Assembly (NCBI GenBank): GCA_043228905.1
Contig: JBHGNT010000003.1
Location: 20,460,001-20,524,000, forward strand
Origin: Azolla caroliniana
Taxonomy: Eukaryota > Polypodiophyta
Reading direction: 5' to 3'
Length of the DNA stretch: 64,000 nt
In this document: in pieces, positions 11,600 to 20,106 of the stretch
Layout of the letters: each line of letters opens with the position of its first letter
Numbering within the stretch: the stretch's first letter is position 1
Position numbers and translations under genes: made by a program
Notes under the pieces: model-generated
Seen by the model: the letters and a program-made list of their open reading frames with translations, nothing else
Database searches by the model: none
What the model was told of the DNA's origin: nothing

Positions 11600-12440
11600 G
11601 GCACTTCATCGAGGGTTGTTTGGGGTGGACTCAAGTTTAGATCTTATTTGTATGTCTAAACATAAGTAGTGATATAGTTTTAGAAGAATAGAAAAGTGAG
11701 GGCGTGGGTGGGGGTTAGGGGAGTGTAGCTTGTTGAAATTATCAAAAGTATTTAAACCTAATCAAAGTTTTTAGAATATATTAAAGATCATTGGGATAAC
11801 TTAAGTTATTAGACAACAATAACGTACTATTAAAACACCAATATAGAGTATTATTAAAACGGAACCACACGCTTAGATGAACGAGAGTTGTTTAAACACA
11901 CGCTTAAGCAAACACTTAAAAGAAAGATTATTATAAAAAATAAGAATAAAAATAAAAATAGAAAAGAGAGATTGAGATTAAAAAATGATTATGGTTAAGA
12001 AGGGATTATGATTAAGGGGGAAGGGGTTGCTAAACAAAGTACTTAAACGAATGTTTAAACAAATATTTAGATAAGAAAACACTTGGGCAGACACTTAACG
12101 CAAGGTTAGGATTAAAAGAGAAGGGAGGGATTATGGTTAAAGAAAAGGGGTCATGGTTGAGAAGAGAATGATTATGATTAAGAGAGGAGAGTACTTAAAC
12201 AAATGTTTAAACAAAAAGTTAAACCTAAAAATGATTGAACAAGTACTTAAAAAAAAGGGGTTAAACAAGTACGTAATAAAAATGTTTATTAAACAAGTAC
12301 TTAATAGAAAATGATTAAATAAATGCTTAAAAACTTAAGACAAAAAAAAAATTTGATAAAAAAGTGATTAAACAAGTACTTAATAAAAATTTATTAAATA
12401 AGTACTTAAGAACTTAAGACAAAAAATTAGATAAGAGCAA
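11600..12440 (-). repeat. AT-rich PLE tail with degenerate AAGTACTT/TTAAAC repeats
   Basis: Many irregular copies of a 20-35-bp unit built around the palindromes AAGTACTT and GTTTAAAC (for example near 12030, 12193, 12240, 12262, 12295, 12375, 12400), separated by A-rich spacers. Non-coding in all frames. Confidence 0.7.
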
Positions 12441-12480
12441 CACATAGAAGGAAAGAAAGTTTTACTATCATAAGGCAACG

Positions 12481-12526
12481 ATCGGCAAATGCATTTCGCC
12501 TCGATGGAGGCTCTTCAGTGCCCGAT
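12481..12526 (-). ncRNA. Hammerhead ribozyme, type I, probably dimeric
   Basis: Read on the minus strand. Core box 1 CTGAAGA (12518-12512) fits CUGANGA. Stem II is GCCTC/GAGGC (12511-12507 with 12502-12498), closed by loop CATC, with the conserved G-C pair next to the core. Core box 2 is GAAA (12497-12494). Helix III is the palindrome ATGCAT (12494-12489), which cannot fold back on itself but can pair between two molecules. The cleavage triplet is ATT (NUH), predicted cut between 12488 and 12487. Stem I pairs TGCC and GAT (12487-12481) with ATC and GGCA (12526-12519), leaving one bulged G at 12523. Type I hammerheads with very short helix III are known from Penelope-like elements of other eukaryotes. 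The sense strand matches the RT. Activity is inferred, not shown. Confidence 0.85.
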
Positions 12527-12589
12527 GTACAAATGATGAAAACTAAGCCTACTAGGTTGCTCTTTTTATAGGGAGAGGGAGGAGAGTCC

Positions 12590-12610
12590 TTTGTATGTGG
12601 GACATACAAA
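12590..12610 (-). other. Hairpin downstream of the PLE RT
   Basis: A perfect 9-bp inverted repeat (TTTGTATGT / ACATACAAA) with a 3-base loop, between the RT stop and the hammerhead. Role unknown. Confidence 0.8.
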
Positions 12611-12634
12611 AGTGTGTACAAAGGGAAGGTAAAA

Positions 12635-12700
12635 GAGTGTACACAAGACTTTAGGTGGGGGTTAAGAGGGGTGAGAGTACATAAAACATTAGGTGGGGGG
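12635..12700 (-). repeat. Short direct repeat spanning the PLE RT stop codon
   Basis: On the plus strand, GAGTGTACACAAGACTTTAGG (12635 on) and GAGAGTACATAAAACATTAGG (12673 on), each followed by GTGGGGG, are degenerate copies 38 bp apart. The RT stop codon (12689-12691) lies inside the second. Confidence 0.7.
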
Positions 12701-14422
12701 AAAGGATGCGTGTACTAGGTGGTTTCTTAGTTTTTTACCATTTAGCCAACACGTGAGAGGGGGTGTAAGGGAACTGTATTGTGGTTGTCCTAGAAGGGGT
12801 TTAAGTTTGTTTCTCACGAGCGCTCCGATTTGGAGTTTTTTGATACAAGGGGAGTATCGAAGCTTTAAAACAATGGGTGGAGGTTTTTTGTTGTTGGGTT
12901 GGTTAGAGAGTAGTTGGTTTCGTATGGAGTAGGGGACGGTCGAAAAACACTTGAGTAGGAACTTCGATGGGTAGCCCCTAGCTCTTAGGCGGTCGTAGAA
13001 CTTTTTGCGTAGTTCCATGTAGCCATTTTCCGAGCTCTCCCGAATAGCATACCGTTTTAGTTCGCCCGTGATGAAGCCCTTTTTGTGTGCTATGGGGTGC
13101 GAGGATTTCCACGGGAGGTACATGTAGGCATTGAGAGGTTTTTGGTGGCATGTGGTGTCGAGGATGCCGAATTCTTTAAAGTATGGGCCTTTGAAGAAGA
13201 CGACGTCCAAGATGGTGATCTCTTTAGGGGAGGTTGTTGATTCAATACGGATGTGTTGTTGTAGAGGCACGCCGTATTGGTGTAAGAAGGTGTGAAGTGT
13301 ATCGGGGGAACCTTCCCAAACTCCTATGGCATCATCAATGTAGCGTTTGTAGTAGAGTAGTTGCGGTGTTTGGAAAGCTAGGTTGTCGTCCTCTAGCTGC
13401 GAAAGAAACAAGCAAGCGTAAACAACCGCAAAATTACTACCCATCGCGGTGCCTTTAATTTGTAACCAAAAAGCATTATTAAAGGAGAGAAAATTGTTTC
13501 TAAGTATTAGTTCGGCAACACTCATAATGATTTTGGTTTTGTGTGGTGGGAAATGATGTGAAATAGATTTTTTAAAAACCAATAGACCTTCCGTGGTAGG
13601 TATACTGGGATATAGTGACACTACGTCAAAAGAAAACAACGTGCAAGTTTTGGGGAAGGTGTGGTGTGCTAGGTCCTTAACAAGTGTTAAGGAGTCTTTG
13701 AGGTGTTGTTTTTTAGACAATAAGACAGGATGTAGTAGATGGTGTAGCCATTTAGAGGCTCTTTCGAAAACATAATTGTTGTAGGCGCAAATAGGGCGTC
13801 CTACAACAATGGGCTTGTGGATTTTGGGGATGATGTAGAAACGACATATCCTGAAACCATGTTTGGGTTTCTGAAGGAGGAATCTAATTTCCTCATTGGA
13901 GAGGTGGGGGGAAGCTTTCAGACATAGGTGTTCAAGTCGACTGTGGAGAGTTTCTAGGGGGACGTCTTTGACGGGGGTGTAAGTGTTTTTGTCGTTGAGC
14001 TGTCTAAGGCATTCGTTAAGGTACCAATCCTTAGAGAGAATGCACGTGCCTAGATTTTTATCCGCGGGTTTAATAACTATGTCTTGATTTTTTTTGAGAT
14101 TGTGTAGTGCAGTTCTAAAGTTCCTATGAGGGCGAGGTTGGATGGTGGGTGGGGAGGGGAGGGCAGAGGTGATAGATGTGATGGTTTGTGTGATTTCTGG
14201 CACGGCTGGGGGATTCCAACTGGGGTTCGGTATTCTAAATGGAGAGATAATGTTAGTAGAGTTTCTAAAGAAATATTTGAGGCGGTAAGTTCTATCCAAG
14301 GATACAACGGCATCTATCAATTGTTGTTTTCTAATAGGTTGGGGTGGGGGAATAAAGTCTAGACCTAAGCTTAGAAGTTTGAGTTGGGGTGGAGGAAGGT
14401 GGAAAGAGGAAAGGTTGTGCAA
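12689..14422 (-). CDS. Penelope-like reverse transcriptase, no endonuclease domain
   Basis: At least 577 codons without a stop. Counting from the TTG codon at 14422, the order is HNLSSFHLPPPQLKLLSLGL (residues 2-21, PLE N-terminal signature), VIKPADKN (116-123), FYIIPKIHK (195-203), FDVVSLYPSIP with the first catalytic Asp (265-275), KGTAMGSNFAVVYA (323-336), YKRYIDDAIGVW with the catalytic DD (358-369), and the PLE-type thumb LPWKSSHPIAHKKG and RARGYP (438-486). It ends with KKLRNHLVHASFPPT. No GIY-YIG motif or Cys-rich connector follows. The codon at 14422 is not an ATG, and the frame stays open upstream at least to about 14760, overlapping the proline-rich ORF in another frame. The true start is therefore upstream or reached by frameshift. 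RT identity is secure; activity is not known. Confidence 0.9.
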   Translation of the reverse strand: MHNLSSFHLPPPQLKLLSLGLDFIPPPQPIRKQQLIDAVVSLDRTYRLKYFFRNSTNIISPFRIPNPSWNPPAVPEITQTITSITSALPSPPTIQPRPHRNFRTALHNLKKNQDIVIKPADKNLGTCILSKDWYLNECLRQLNDKNTYTPVKDVPLETLHSRLEHLCLKASPHLSNEEIRFLLQKPKHGFRICRFYIIPKIHKPIVVGRPICAYNNYVFERASKWLHHLLHPVLLSKKQHLKDSLTLVKDLAHHTFPKTCTLFSFDVVSLYPSIPTTEGLLVFKKSISHHFPPHKTKIIMSVAELILRNNFLSFNNAFWLQIKGTAMGSNFAVVYACLFLSQLEDDNLAFQTPQLLYYKRYIDDAIGVWEGSPDTLHTFLHQYGVPLQQHIRIESTTSPKEITILDVVFFKGPYFKEFGILDTTCHQKPLNAYMYLPWKSSHPIAHKKGFITGELKRYAIRESSENGYMELRKKFYDRLRARGYPSKFLLKCFSTVPYSIRNQLLSNQPNNKKPPPIVLKLRYSPCIKKLQIGALVRNKLKPLLGQPQYSSLTPPLTCWLNGKKLRNHLVHASFPPT

Positions 14423-14490
14423 TGAGTGATTAGTGATCCTATTCTCGAGCTGGGAGGGTGTTTGCCTTCCCAGTAAAATGTGGAGGTAGG

Positions 14491-15156
14491 TTAACGGTTG
14501 AAGAAGCGGGAGCCAATGTAATTTTCTAAGTCTACCCCTACGTATTTTCTTGGTAGAGGATTTAGTTTCGGTCCCGTGGTGCGTGTGTTGGGTGCGCCTT
14601 GCGGGACTGGGGGCCGGGGATGAGGAGTAGGTCGTTTGACTGTGGGCCGGGGGTAAGGCGTGGGTCGTGAAATTGGGGGTCGAGGGACTGGGGGTTGAAG
14701 GACTGGGGGTCGAGGAACTGAGGGTCGAGGATAGGACCGTGTGGTGGGTTTGAAGGTCTCGAAGTGAGACATTGATTGTTTCATGGGTGGGGGTAGGGAG
14801 GTAGGTGGTGGTACATTCATCGGGACAAATATAGGGTACGTGGGGGGTATGGGATGTGTGGGTGGTACGGGATAAGCATAGCTTTGTCCATAACTTGGGA
14901 TAAAGGACTGGGTCCTTAAGAAGGAGGTGGGGGCAGTGGGGGATGAATTTGATAATTTGTGTGTCCTTGTGCCCCCGTTTTTTGTCGGGGGCATAGCCGT
15001 GTTTTTTGGATGTGTGTTGGGGTTTTCCTTATTAATTTTCTCTAGGAACGGTTTAAGGTAATTGTCTACTTGATTCTTGATCTTTTTTAGCCCATCATCT
15101 ATTAGAGTATTTATTGTTTTTTCTTTGCCCATCGTCATGGATTTCGAGGCCGGCAT
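14491..15156 (-). CDS. PLE upstream ORF, proline-rich protein of unknown function
   Basis: A 221-codon frame ahead of the RT. The first ATG (15156) lies in the 15-bp duplicated copia sequence, so the native start is more likely one of the next two ATGs (15138-15136 or 15132-15130, giving MTMGKE... or MGKEK...). The N-terminal 50 residues are lysine-rich and helical in character (NTLIDDGLKKIKNQVDNYLK). Residues about 90-200 are proline-rich, with repeats of PRP-PP and RPTPYPRP type. The stop (14491-14493) lies within the open RT frame. I see no endonuclease, zinc finger or membrane segment. It may be an ORF1-like RNA-binding protein or the N-terminal extension of the RT joined by frameshift; neither is proven. 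Confidence 0.6.
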   Translation of the reverse strand: MPASKSMTMGKEKTINTLIDDGLKKIKNQVDNYLKPFLEKINKENPNTHPKNTAMPPTKNGGTRTHKLSNSSPTAPTSFLRTQSFIPSYGQSYAYPVPPTHPIPPTYPIFVPMNVPPPTSLPPPMKQSMSHFETFKPTTRSYPRPSVPRPPVLQPPVPRPPISRPTPYPRPTVKRPTPHPRPPVPQGAPNTRTTGPKLNPLPRKYVGVDLENYIGSRFFNR

Positions 15157-15181
15157 TACGCAGCAAGGCCGGCATTACGCA
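15148..15181. repeat. 15-bp direct repeat at the PLE/copia junction
   Basis: GGCCGGCATTACGCA occurs at 15148-15162 and again at 15167-15181. The second copy is the native copia sequence (present once in copy B). The first is extra, at the 5' end of the inserted segment. Confidence 0.95.
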
Positions 15182-17855
15182 TCTATCTAGAGCCGGATAC
15201 ATCCCTAAACTCTCCTTCTCCGACCATCAATTCTGCGAACATTGCCAGTATGGCAAACAAGCAGCCGCATCACACCCGACATCAGCACCAAGAGAAACGA
15301 GACCTCTCGATTTGGTCCACTCGGACGTCTGTGGCCCAATGCCGCATCAGTCTCTCGGCGGTGCCTCTTACTTCGTCAGTTTTATTGACGATTCGACTCG
15401 AAAGGTGTGGGCTTATCCAATTCGCACCAAAGATCGTGTCTTCTCGATCTTCTCCGATTGGCTCGCTATGGTAGAAAATCAAACCGACCGAAAACTGAAA
15501 TGCTTTCGGACCGACAATGGGGGAGAGTTCAAATCAGAAGAATTCGTCAAATTCTGCCGACAACGCGGCATCCGACGTGAATTTACGGCACCACACAGTC
15601 CGGAGCAAAACGGGATTGCAGAACGAATGAATCGGACAATCCAAGAACGGATAGTTTCCATGCTCCAACACTCCGGACTGTCGGATGGCTTCTGGGCAGA
15701 GGCTCTACTCACGGCAGTACACATAATCAATATGTCGCCAAGCAGACCTCTAGGACTTCAAATTCCTCAGGAACTATGGATCGGCAGTAAGCCGAATTAC
15801 GACAAGCTGAGGATCTTCGGATGCGAGGCGTACGCCCTTATTCCGAAAGATGATCGCCGAAAACTTGCACCTCGGTTCAGGAAATGCATTTTCCTTGGAT
15901 ATGGATCAGACGGCGAAATGGGATACCGACTCTGGGACCCCGAACGCAGACAAATCGTTCGAAGTTCGGACGTTGTGTTCAACGAGTCGGCTATGAATCC
16001 ATCAGTCAAAACACCGATCGAAGTCCGAAGGGTAACATTTTCCGATGTGCCGACCCTTCAAGAAGGCCCCGCTCTTAACACACGGTCAGCTTCACGGGTA
16101 GCTGAACCTTACACTACCGACTCGGACAACTCCGACTCGGCACAGCAGGATAATTCGCTTTCGGACCATCCGACCTCGATACCCGATACGACCAGTCCAA
16201 TCATACCTCGACGATCCGAGAGACTGTCGCAACCTCCGGAGAGGTATTCTCCTGGAATTTTCTTCACCGACGCCGGCGAACCGACGTCTTACGAAGAAGC
16301 ATCGACATCTGTCGATTCAGCCACCTGGCATCTGGCGATGGAGTCGGAAATGCACTCCATTCGGGCAAACAAGACTTGGGATCTGGTCGAATTACCTAAG
16401 AATCGACGTGCTCTTCCTTGCAAGTGGGTTTATCGACTAAAAGAGACGTCTGATTCGACCACCCCAAAGTACAAGGCCAGATTAGTTGCGAAGGGCTTCC
16501 GACAAGAATATGGCGTCGACTTCGACGAGATTTTTTCACCAGTGGTGAAAATGACAACCCTTCGTTTTCTACTCGGCGTAGTGGCAGCCGACAACTTGGA
16601 GCTGATTCAGCTAGATGTCAAAACAGCCTTCCTCCATGGTGATCTTGAAGAGGAAATTTATATGGAGCAGCCAAAAGGCTTCGTGGCAACTGGCCAAGAA
16701 CATCTAGTCTGCCGACTCAGGAAGAGTCTATACGGCCTCAAACAGGCACCGCGACAATGGTACAAGAAGTTCGACGACTTCATCCAATCGATCGGCTTCT
16801 CAAAAAGCGATGAGGACCATTGCCTTTTTACCAACACAGCTCAAGATGGATCACCCATCTTCCTCATCATTTACGTGGACGACATGCTAATTTCTGGACG
16901 CCACGCGGGCGAACTTGCCGATCTCATTCGGCAACTGCGGTTGAAGTTTGCCATGAAGGACCTCGGTCCGGCACGACACATACTCGGCATGAAGATTAGT
17001 CGGCATCGCGACAAACGACATCTTTTTTTGTCTCAGACCGACTATATCGGACGTGTCTTGGAACGCTTCAACATGCAATCAGCCAAATCTGCTTCAACCC
17101 CGCTCCCCATGAATCTTCGGCTCTCTCAGCGAGACTGCCCGACATCCGGTCCGGAGGGGGAAGATATGAAGTCGGTACCGTATGCACCGGCAGTCGGCTC
17201 CCTTATGTACCTGATGGTCGCGACACGGCCTGATATCTCTCATGCCGTAGGAGTCGTTAGCAGATTTATGCACAATCCTGGCCGATCGCATTGGAACGCA
17301 GTCAAGCATGTGTTCAAATATCTGGCTGGCACAAAAGACCACGGCATTCTTTTCGGACCGAACTCAACCTCAGGCGTAGTCGGTTACACCGACTCGGACT
17401 TCGCCGGCTGTATAGACAGTCGGAAATCAACAACCGGATACTGCTTCAAATTCGGCAATGGAGCAATTTCGTGGAAGTCGAAACTTCAGGAGTGCACAAC
17501 GACCTCAACGACCGAAGCAGAATATGTAGCTGCGTCCGACGCTGCAAAAGAAGCTTTGTGGCTCGGCCGGCTGGCGCACACGTTTCGGCAAGTCGACCAT
17601 GACTCGGCTCCAGTTGTCTATAGCGACAGTCAAGGTGCTGTTGCCTTGTCGAGAAATCCGGTTCACCACAACGCCTCCAAACATATCGACGTTCGATATC
17701 ACTTCGTTCGGGACTGCGTCATTTCAGGGAAAATCGGTCTAGAGAAAATATCCACAACCGACAATGTCGCAGATGGAATGACCAAGTGTCTTTCGGCAGA
17801 CCGCTTTCGGTCTCTTCGGCATCAGATGGGCGTAACGACAAACCAGTCCGGTTAG
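15161..17855 (+). pseudogene. Copia copy A pol, 3' part (open frame, 5' end lost)
   Basis: Copia sequence resumes at 15161 (AGC AAG GCC...) and is open to the stop at 17855, nearly identical to copy B from its GAG-pre-integrase domain onward. Domains in order: integrase (HSDVCGP, FRTDNGGEF, HSPEQNGIAERMNRT, the D-D-E set), RT ([23 protein letters not shown]) and RNase H (YTDSDFA, TEAEYVA), ending TTNQSG. It lacks gag, protease and the first part of integrase. The foreign codons in front of it (from 15114) make no sensible protein start, so it is best treated as a remnant. Confidence 0.9.
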
Positions 17856-18036
17856 AGCCGGACACAGCGCAGGATGGTTTCGGACAACCGACATCAGTTC
17901 CTTAATGATCGGCTTCAACTCTTCCGACCCGACCAGTCCGGTCTTCTGCCTTCGGACACTGCCGACTCGAACAAAACTGATATGTCCGAGAACCTAGGTT
18001 TATACCTGTAATCTTAGACAACCCATGTATACGCCC

Positions 18037-18048
18037 ATTACGGGGGAG
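18037..18048 (+). other. Copia copy A polypurine tract
   Basis: ATTACGGGGGAG immediately precedes the 3' LTR. The same sequence precedes the 3' LTR of copy B. Confidence 0.85.
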
Positions 18049-18231
18049 TGTCGAATACAAGTGTATAATGGACGTATTCACACTATCCTTTTGTATAGCT
18101 CAAGTTTGGGCCATTTGTGTAATTAGCATAAAGGGTAGTTGCCCTAAGTTTGTCACTATATAAAGTGACCTTGTAACCTTTTTGTAAGGTTGGTTGTATT
18201 ATTGTTTCTATTGAATAGAAAGTCTTTTGTG

Positions 18232-18298
<67 letters not shown>

Positions 18299-18385
18299 AC
18301 GATCTTGGAAACTGCCATATGCAGGTACTCAACTCGAATCGAATGCTATTTGATCTTCCGCATCGACACGGCCTTGTCTTCAACA
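18049..18385 (+). repeat. 3' LTR of copia copy A
   Basis: Matches the 5' LTR (9979-10295). The only difference I see is the longer (CT)n tract (18234-18294), which accounts for 337 against 317 bp. Confidence 0.95.
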
Positions 18386-18390
18386 GTTGT

Positions 18391-19208
18391 CACAAGAGAA
18401 ATATGTGACAAAAGTATTGCAAAGATTTAATACGTTGGATGCAAAACCTGTTGGATTTGCATTGTTGACAAATTGTAAGCTAAATGCTAGTCAAAGTCCG
18501 AAAAGTGAGAAGGATAAGGCTAAGATGAGAAGGGTGTCGTATGCCTCGGTCGTTGGAAGCCTAATGTATGGTATGGTATGTACTAGGCCGGACATTGTGT
18601 TAGTTGTTGGAACAGTAAGTCGTTACATGAGTAACCCTAGAAGGGAGCATTAGACAGTTGTAAAGTGGATACTCAGATATTTGAAAGGCACTTCAAGTGT
18701 ATGCCTTAGGTATGGCTCTGGGAAACCTATGCTCGAAGGTTTCACATATTCTAACATGTCGAGGGATGTAGATTCCAACCGATCCACATCAGGATATGTG
18801 ATAACTTATGCAGGGGGAACTGTATCATGGCAATCAAGATTGCAAAAGGTTGTGGGCCTGTCAACCACAGAGGCCGAGTATATGGCTACAATGGAGGCCA
18901 GGAAAGAATTAAATTGGATGAAGAATTTTCTCAGTGAACTAGGAATGAAGCAAGAAAGATTCCTACTTCACCGTGATAACCAAAGTGCCATACATTTAGC
19001 CAAGAATGTTGCCTACCACTCTCGTACCAAGCACATACAGAGGAGGTACCATTGGTTGCGAGAGAAAGTGGATGAAAATGGCTTTACTCTAGTGAAGATC
19101 CATACTGAGGAAAATGGATTAGATATGCGTACGAAGGTTTTACCTATGGAAAAACTCAATGCTTGCTTACTGAAGACAAGTCTGGCCAACTCTACCTTAC
19201 ATGAGTGA
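18391..19208 (+). pseudogene. Old copia pol, 3' part (RNase H end)
   Basis: Continues the frame broken at 9973. It has the RT/RNase H linker (YASVVGSLMYGMVCTRPDI), then a stop at about 18652, then RNase H (SGYVITYAGGTVSWQSRLQK, TTEAEYMA, HIQRRYHWLREKV), ending before a purine run GAAGGGGGAG (about 19207-19216) that would be the polypurine tract. Non-functional. Confidence 0.9.
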
Positions 19209-19216
19209 AGGGGGAG

Positions 19217-19256
19217 TTTGTAAAGAATTAGATACAATTTTGTGTAACAGAAGGGT

Positions 19257-19313
<57 letters not shown>

Positions 19314-19566
19314 CAGAAAATTGTATTAACAAGGGAATACAATAACCAACAGTTACAAAGAGAAGGAGAAGGTGGTTATGTAGTCACCTTCTCTCTATGT
19401 TCTCTCACTAAAACCACCATTTGGAAAGAGATGGAGACTTAACTACCTACTAAATATGTTTCATAGGACAAGTAACTTCTATGACACTTAGTTTATAATA
19501 CAAGGGGGTGGGGTGTTCACACACTTGGGCATTCCTAAGGTGTGTTCCCACACTAGGAAAGTTGAG
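19217..19566. other. Unassigned sequence between old copia pol and its 3' LTR
   Basis: About 350 bp without counterpart in the 5' LTR, with a (GA)n run at 19268-19309. It may be the start of a 3' LTR that the 5' copy has lost, or a later insertion. No terminal repeats decide between these. Confidence 0.4.
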
Positions 19567-19689
19567 TTTGATTCTCAACAGGGATCGATTGAATTGAGGA
19601 TCAACCAAATTGAAGGTCATTGAGGGTCGATTGGTAGGATTGACCAGATGGTTGACCTATGGGTTTGACGGCCAAACCAACCAATAAAC

Positions 19690-19722
<33 letters not shown>

Positions 19723-20106
19723 AGAGAGTATGTATGTATGTATGTATATGTATATGTCTATGTATATATGTATATGTATAGGGCAATAGGATTATCACCT
19801 TATGTATGTGAGAGCAAAGCTGAAAGTGAGCATGCAAGCGATAGAGAGCTGGGATAGCGCAAGTGAAGAAGACAAAGTGAAGAGAGAGCAACAGTGAGAC
19901 AGAGAGAAGAGAGAAAGAAAGAAAGGGGCAGCCATTGTTTTGTGGAATTTGCCCAAACCCTATAAGTGGTTTCAGACAACAATCTGTGGTACCATATACG
20001 TGAGCAGGCATTGTCATCCTATGCACCATTGTTCTATAGTAAGCTTTGTTTCCTCTCTAGTGTTTGATATGTTATTTCTTTGAGTCTTTCCCTTAGCAAG
20101 CAAGGG
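19567..20106 (+). repeat. 3' LTR remnant of the old outer copia element
   Basis: Aligns with about 6230-6815 of the 5' LTR with many differences, then stops abruptly at GCAAGCAAGGGA. The last 160 bp of the LTR are missing. Contains (TG)n and (TATG)n runs at 19697-19770. Confidence 0.75.

Larger units (their letters stand above)
11573..15160 (-). mobile_element. Penelope-like element (PLE) with hammerhead ribozyme, 5' truncated or complete at its left ORF
   Basis: A 3588-bp segment foreign to the surrounding copia element. In minus-strand order it holds a proline-rich ORF (15156-14491), a Penelope-type RT (about 14422-12689, with the frame open further upstream), a short direct repeat around the RT stop, a hairpin (12610-12590), a predicted hammerhead ribozyme (12526-12481) and an AT-rich tail with degenerate AAGTACTT repeats. 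It finishes in eight A residues (minus strand) at the copia junction. No GIY-YIG endonuclease is visible. The 15160 junction carries a 15-bp duplicate of copia sequence (GGCCGGCATTACGCA at 15148-15162 and 15167-15181). PLEs usually carry terminal repeats; only one hammerhead is seen, so the 5' part is probably missing. Confidence 0.85.
9979..18385 (+). mobile_element. Copia copy A, interrupted by a Penelope-like element
   Basis: A complete Ty1/copia insertion: 5' LTR 9979-10295, PBS 10298-10309, gag from 10993, pol to 17855, PPT near 18037-18048 and 3' LTR 18049-18385. The TSD is GTTGT (9974-9978 and 18386-18390), and the LTRs have TG...CA ends. It sits inside the pol of the older copia element, whose frame resumes directly after the second TSD. 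Relative to the intact sister copy at 46362-51737, about 757 bp (end of gag to integrase start) are missing, replaced by 11573-15160. Outside the (CT)n tract I saw no substitutions between its LTRs, so it inserted recently. Confidence 0.95.

Noticed and set aside
12481-12526. Retrozyme origin for the hammerhead
   Set aside because: Plant retrozymes carry type III hammerheads in short non-coding LTR elements. Here the stem arrangement is type I and the neighbour is a Penelope-type RT in the same sense.
11573-12688. GIY-YIG endonuclease downstream of the PLE RT
   Set aside because: The region is full of stops and A-rich repeats in all frames; no GIY, YIG or Cys-rich linker was seen.
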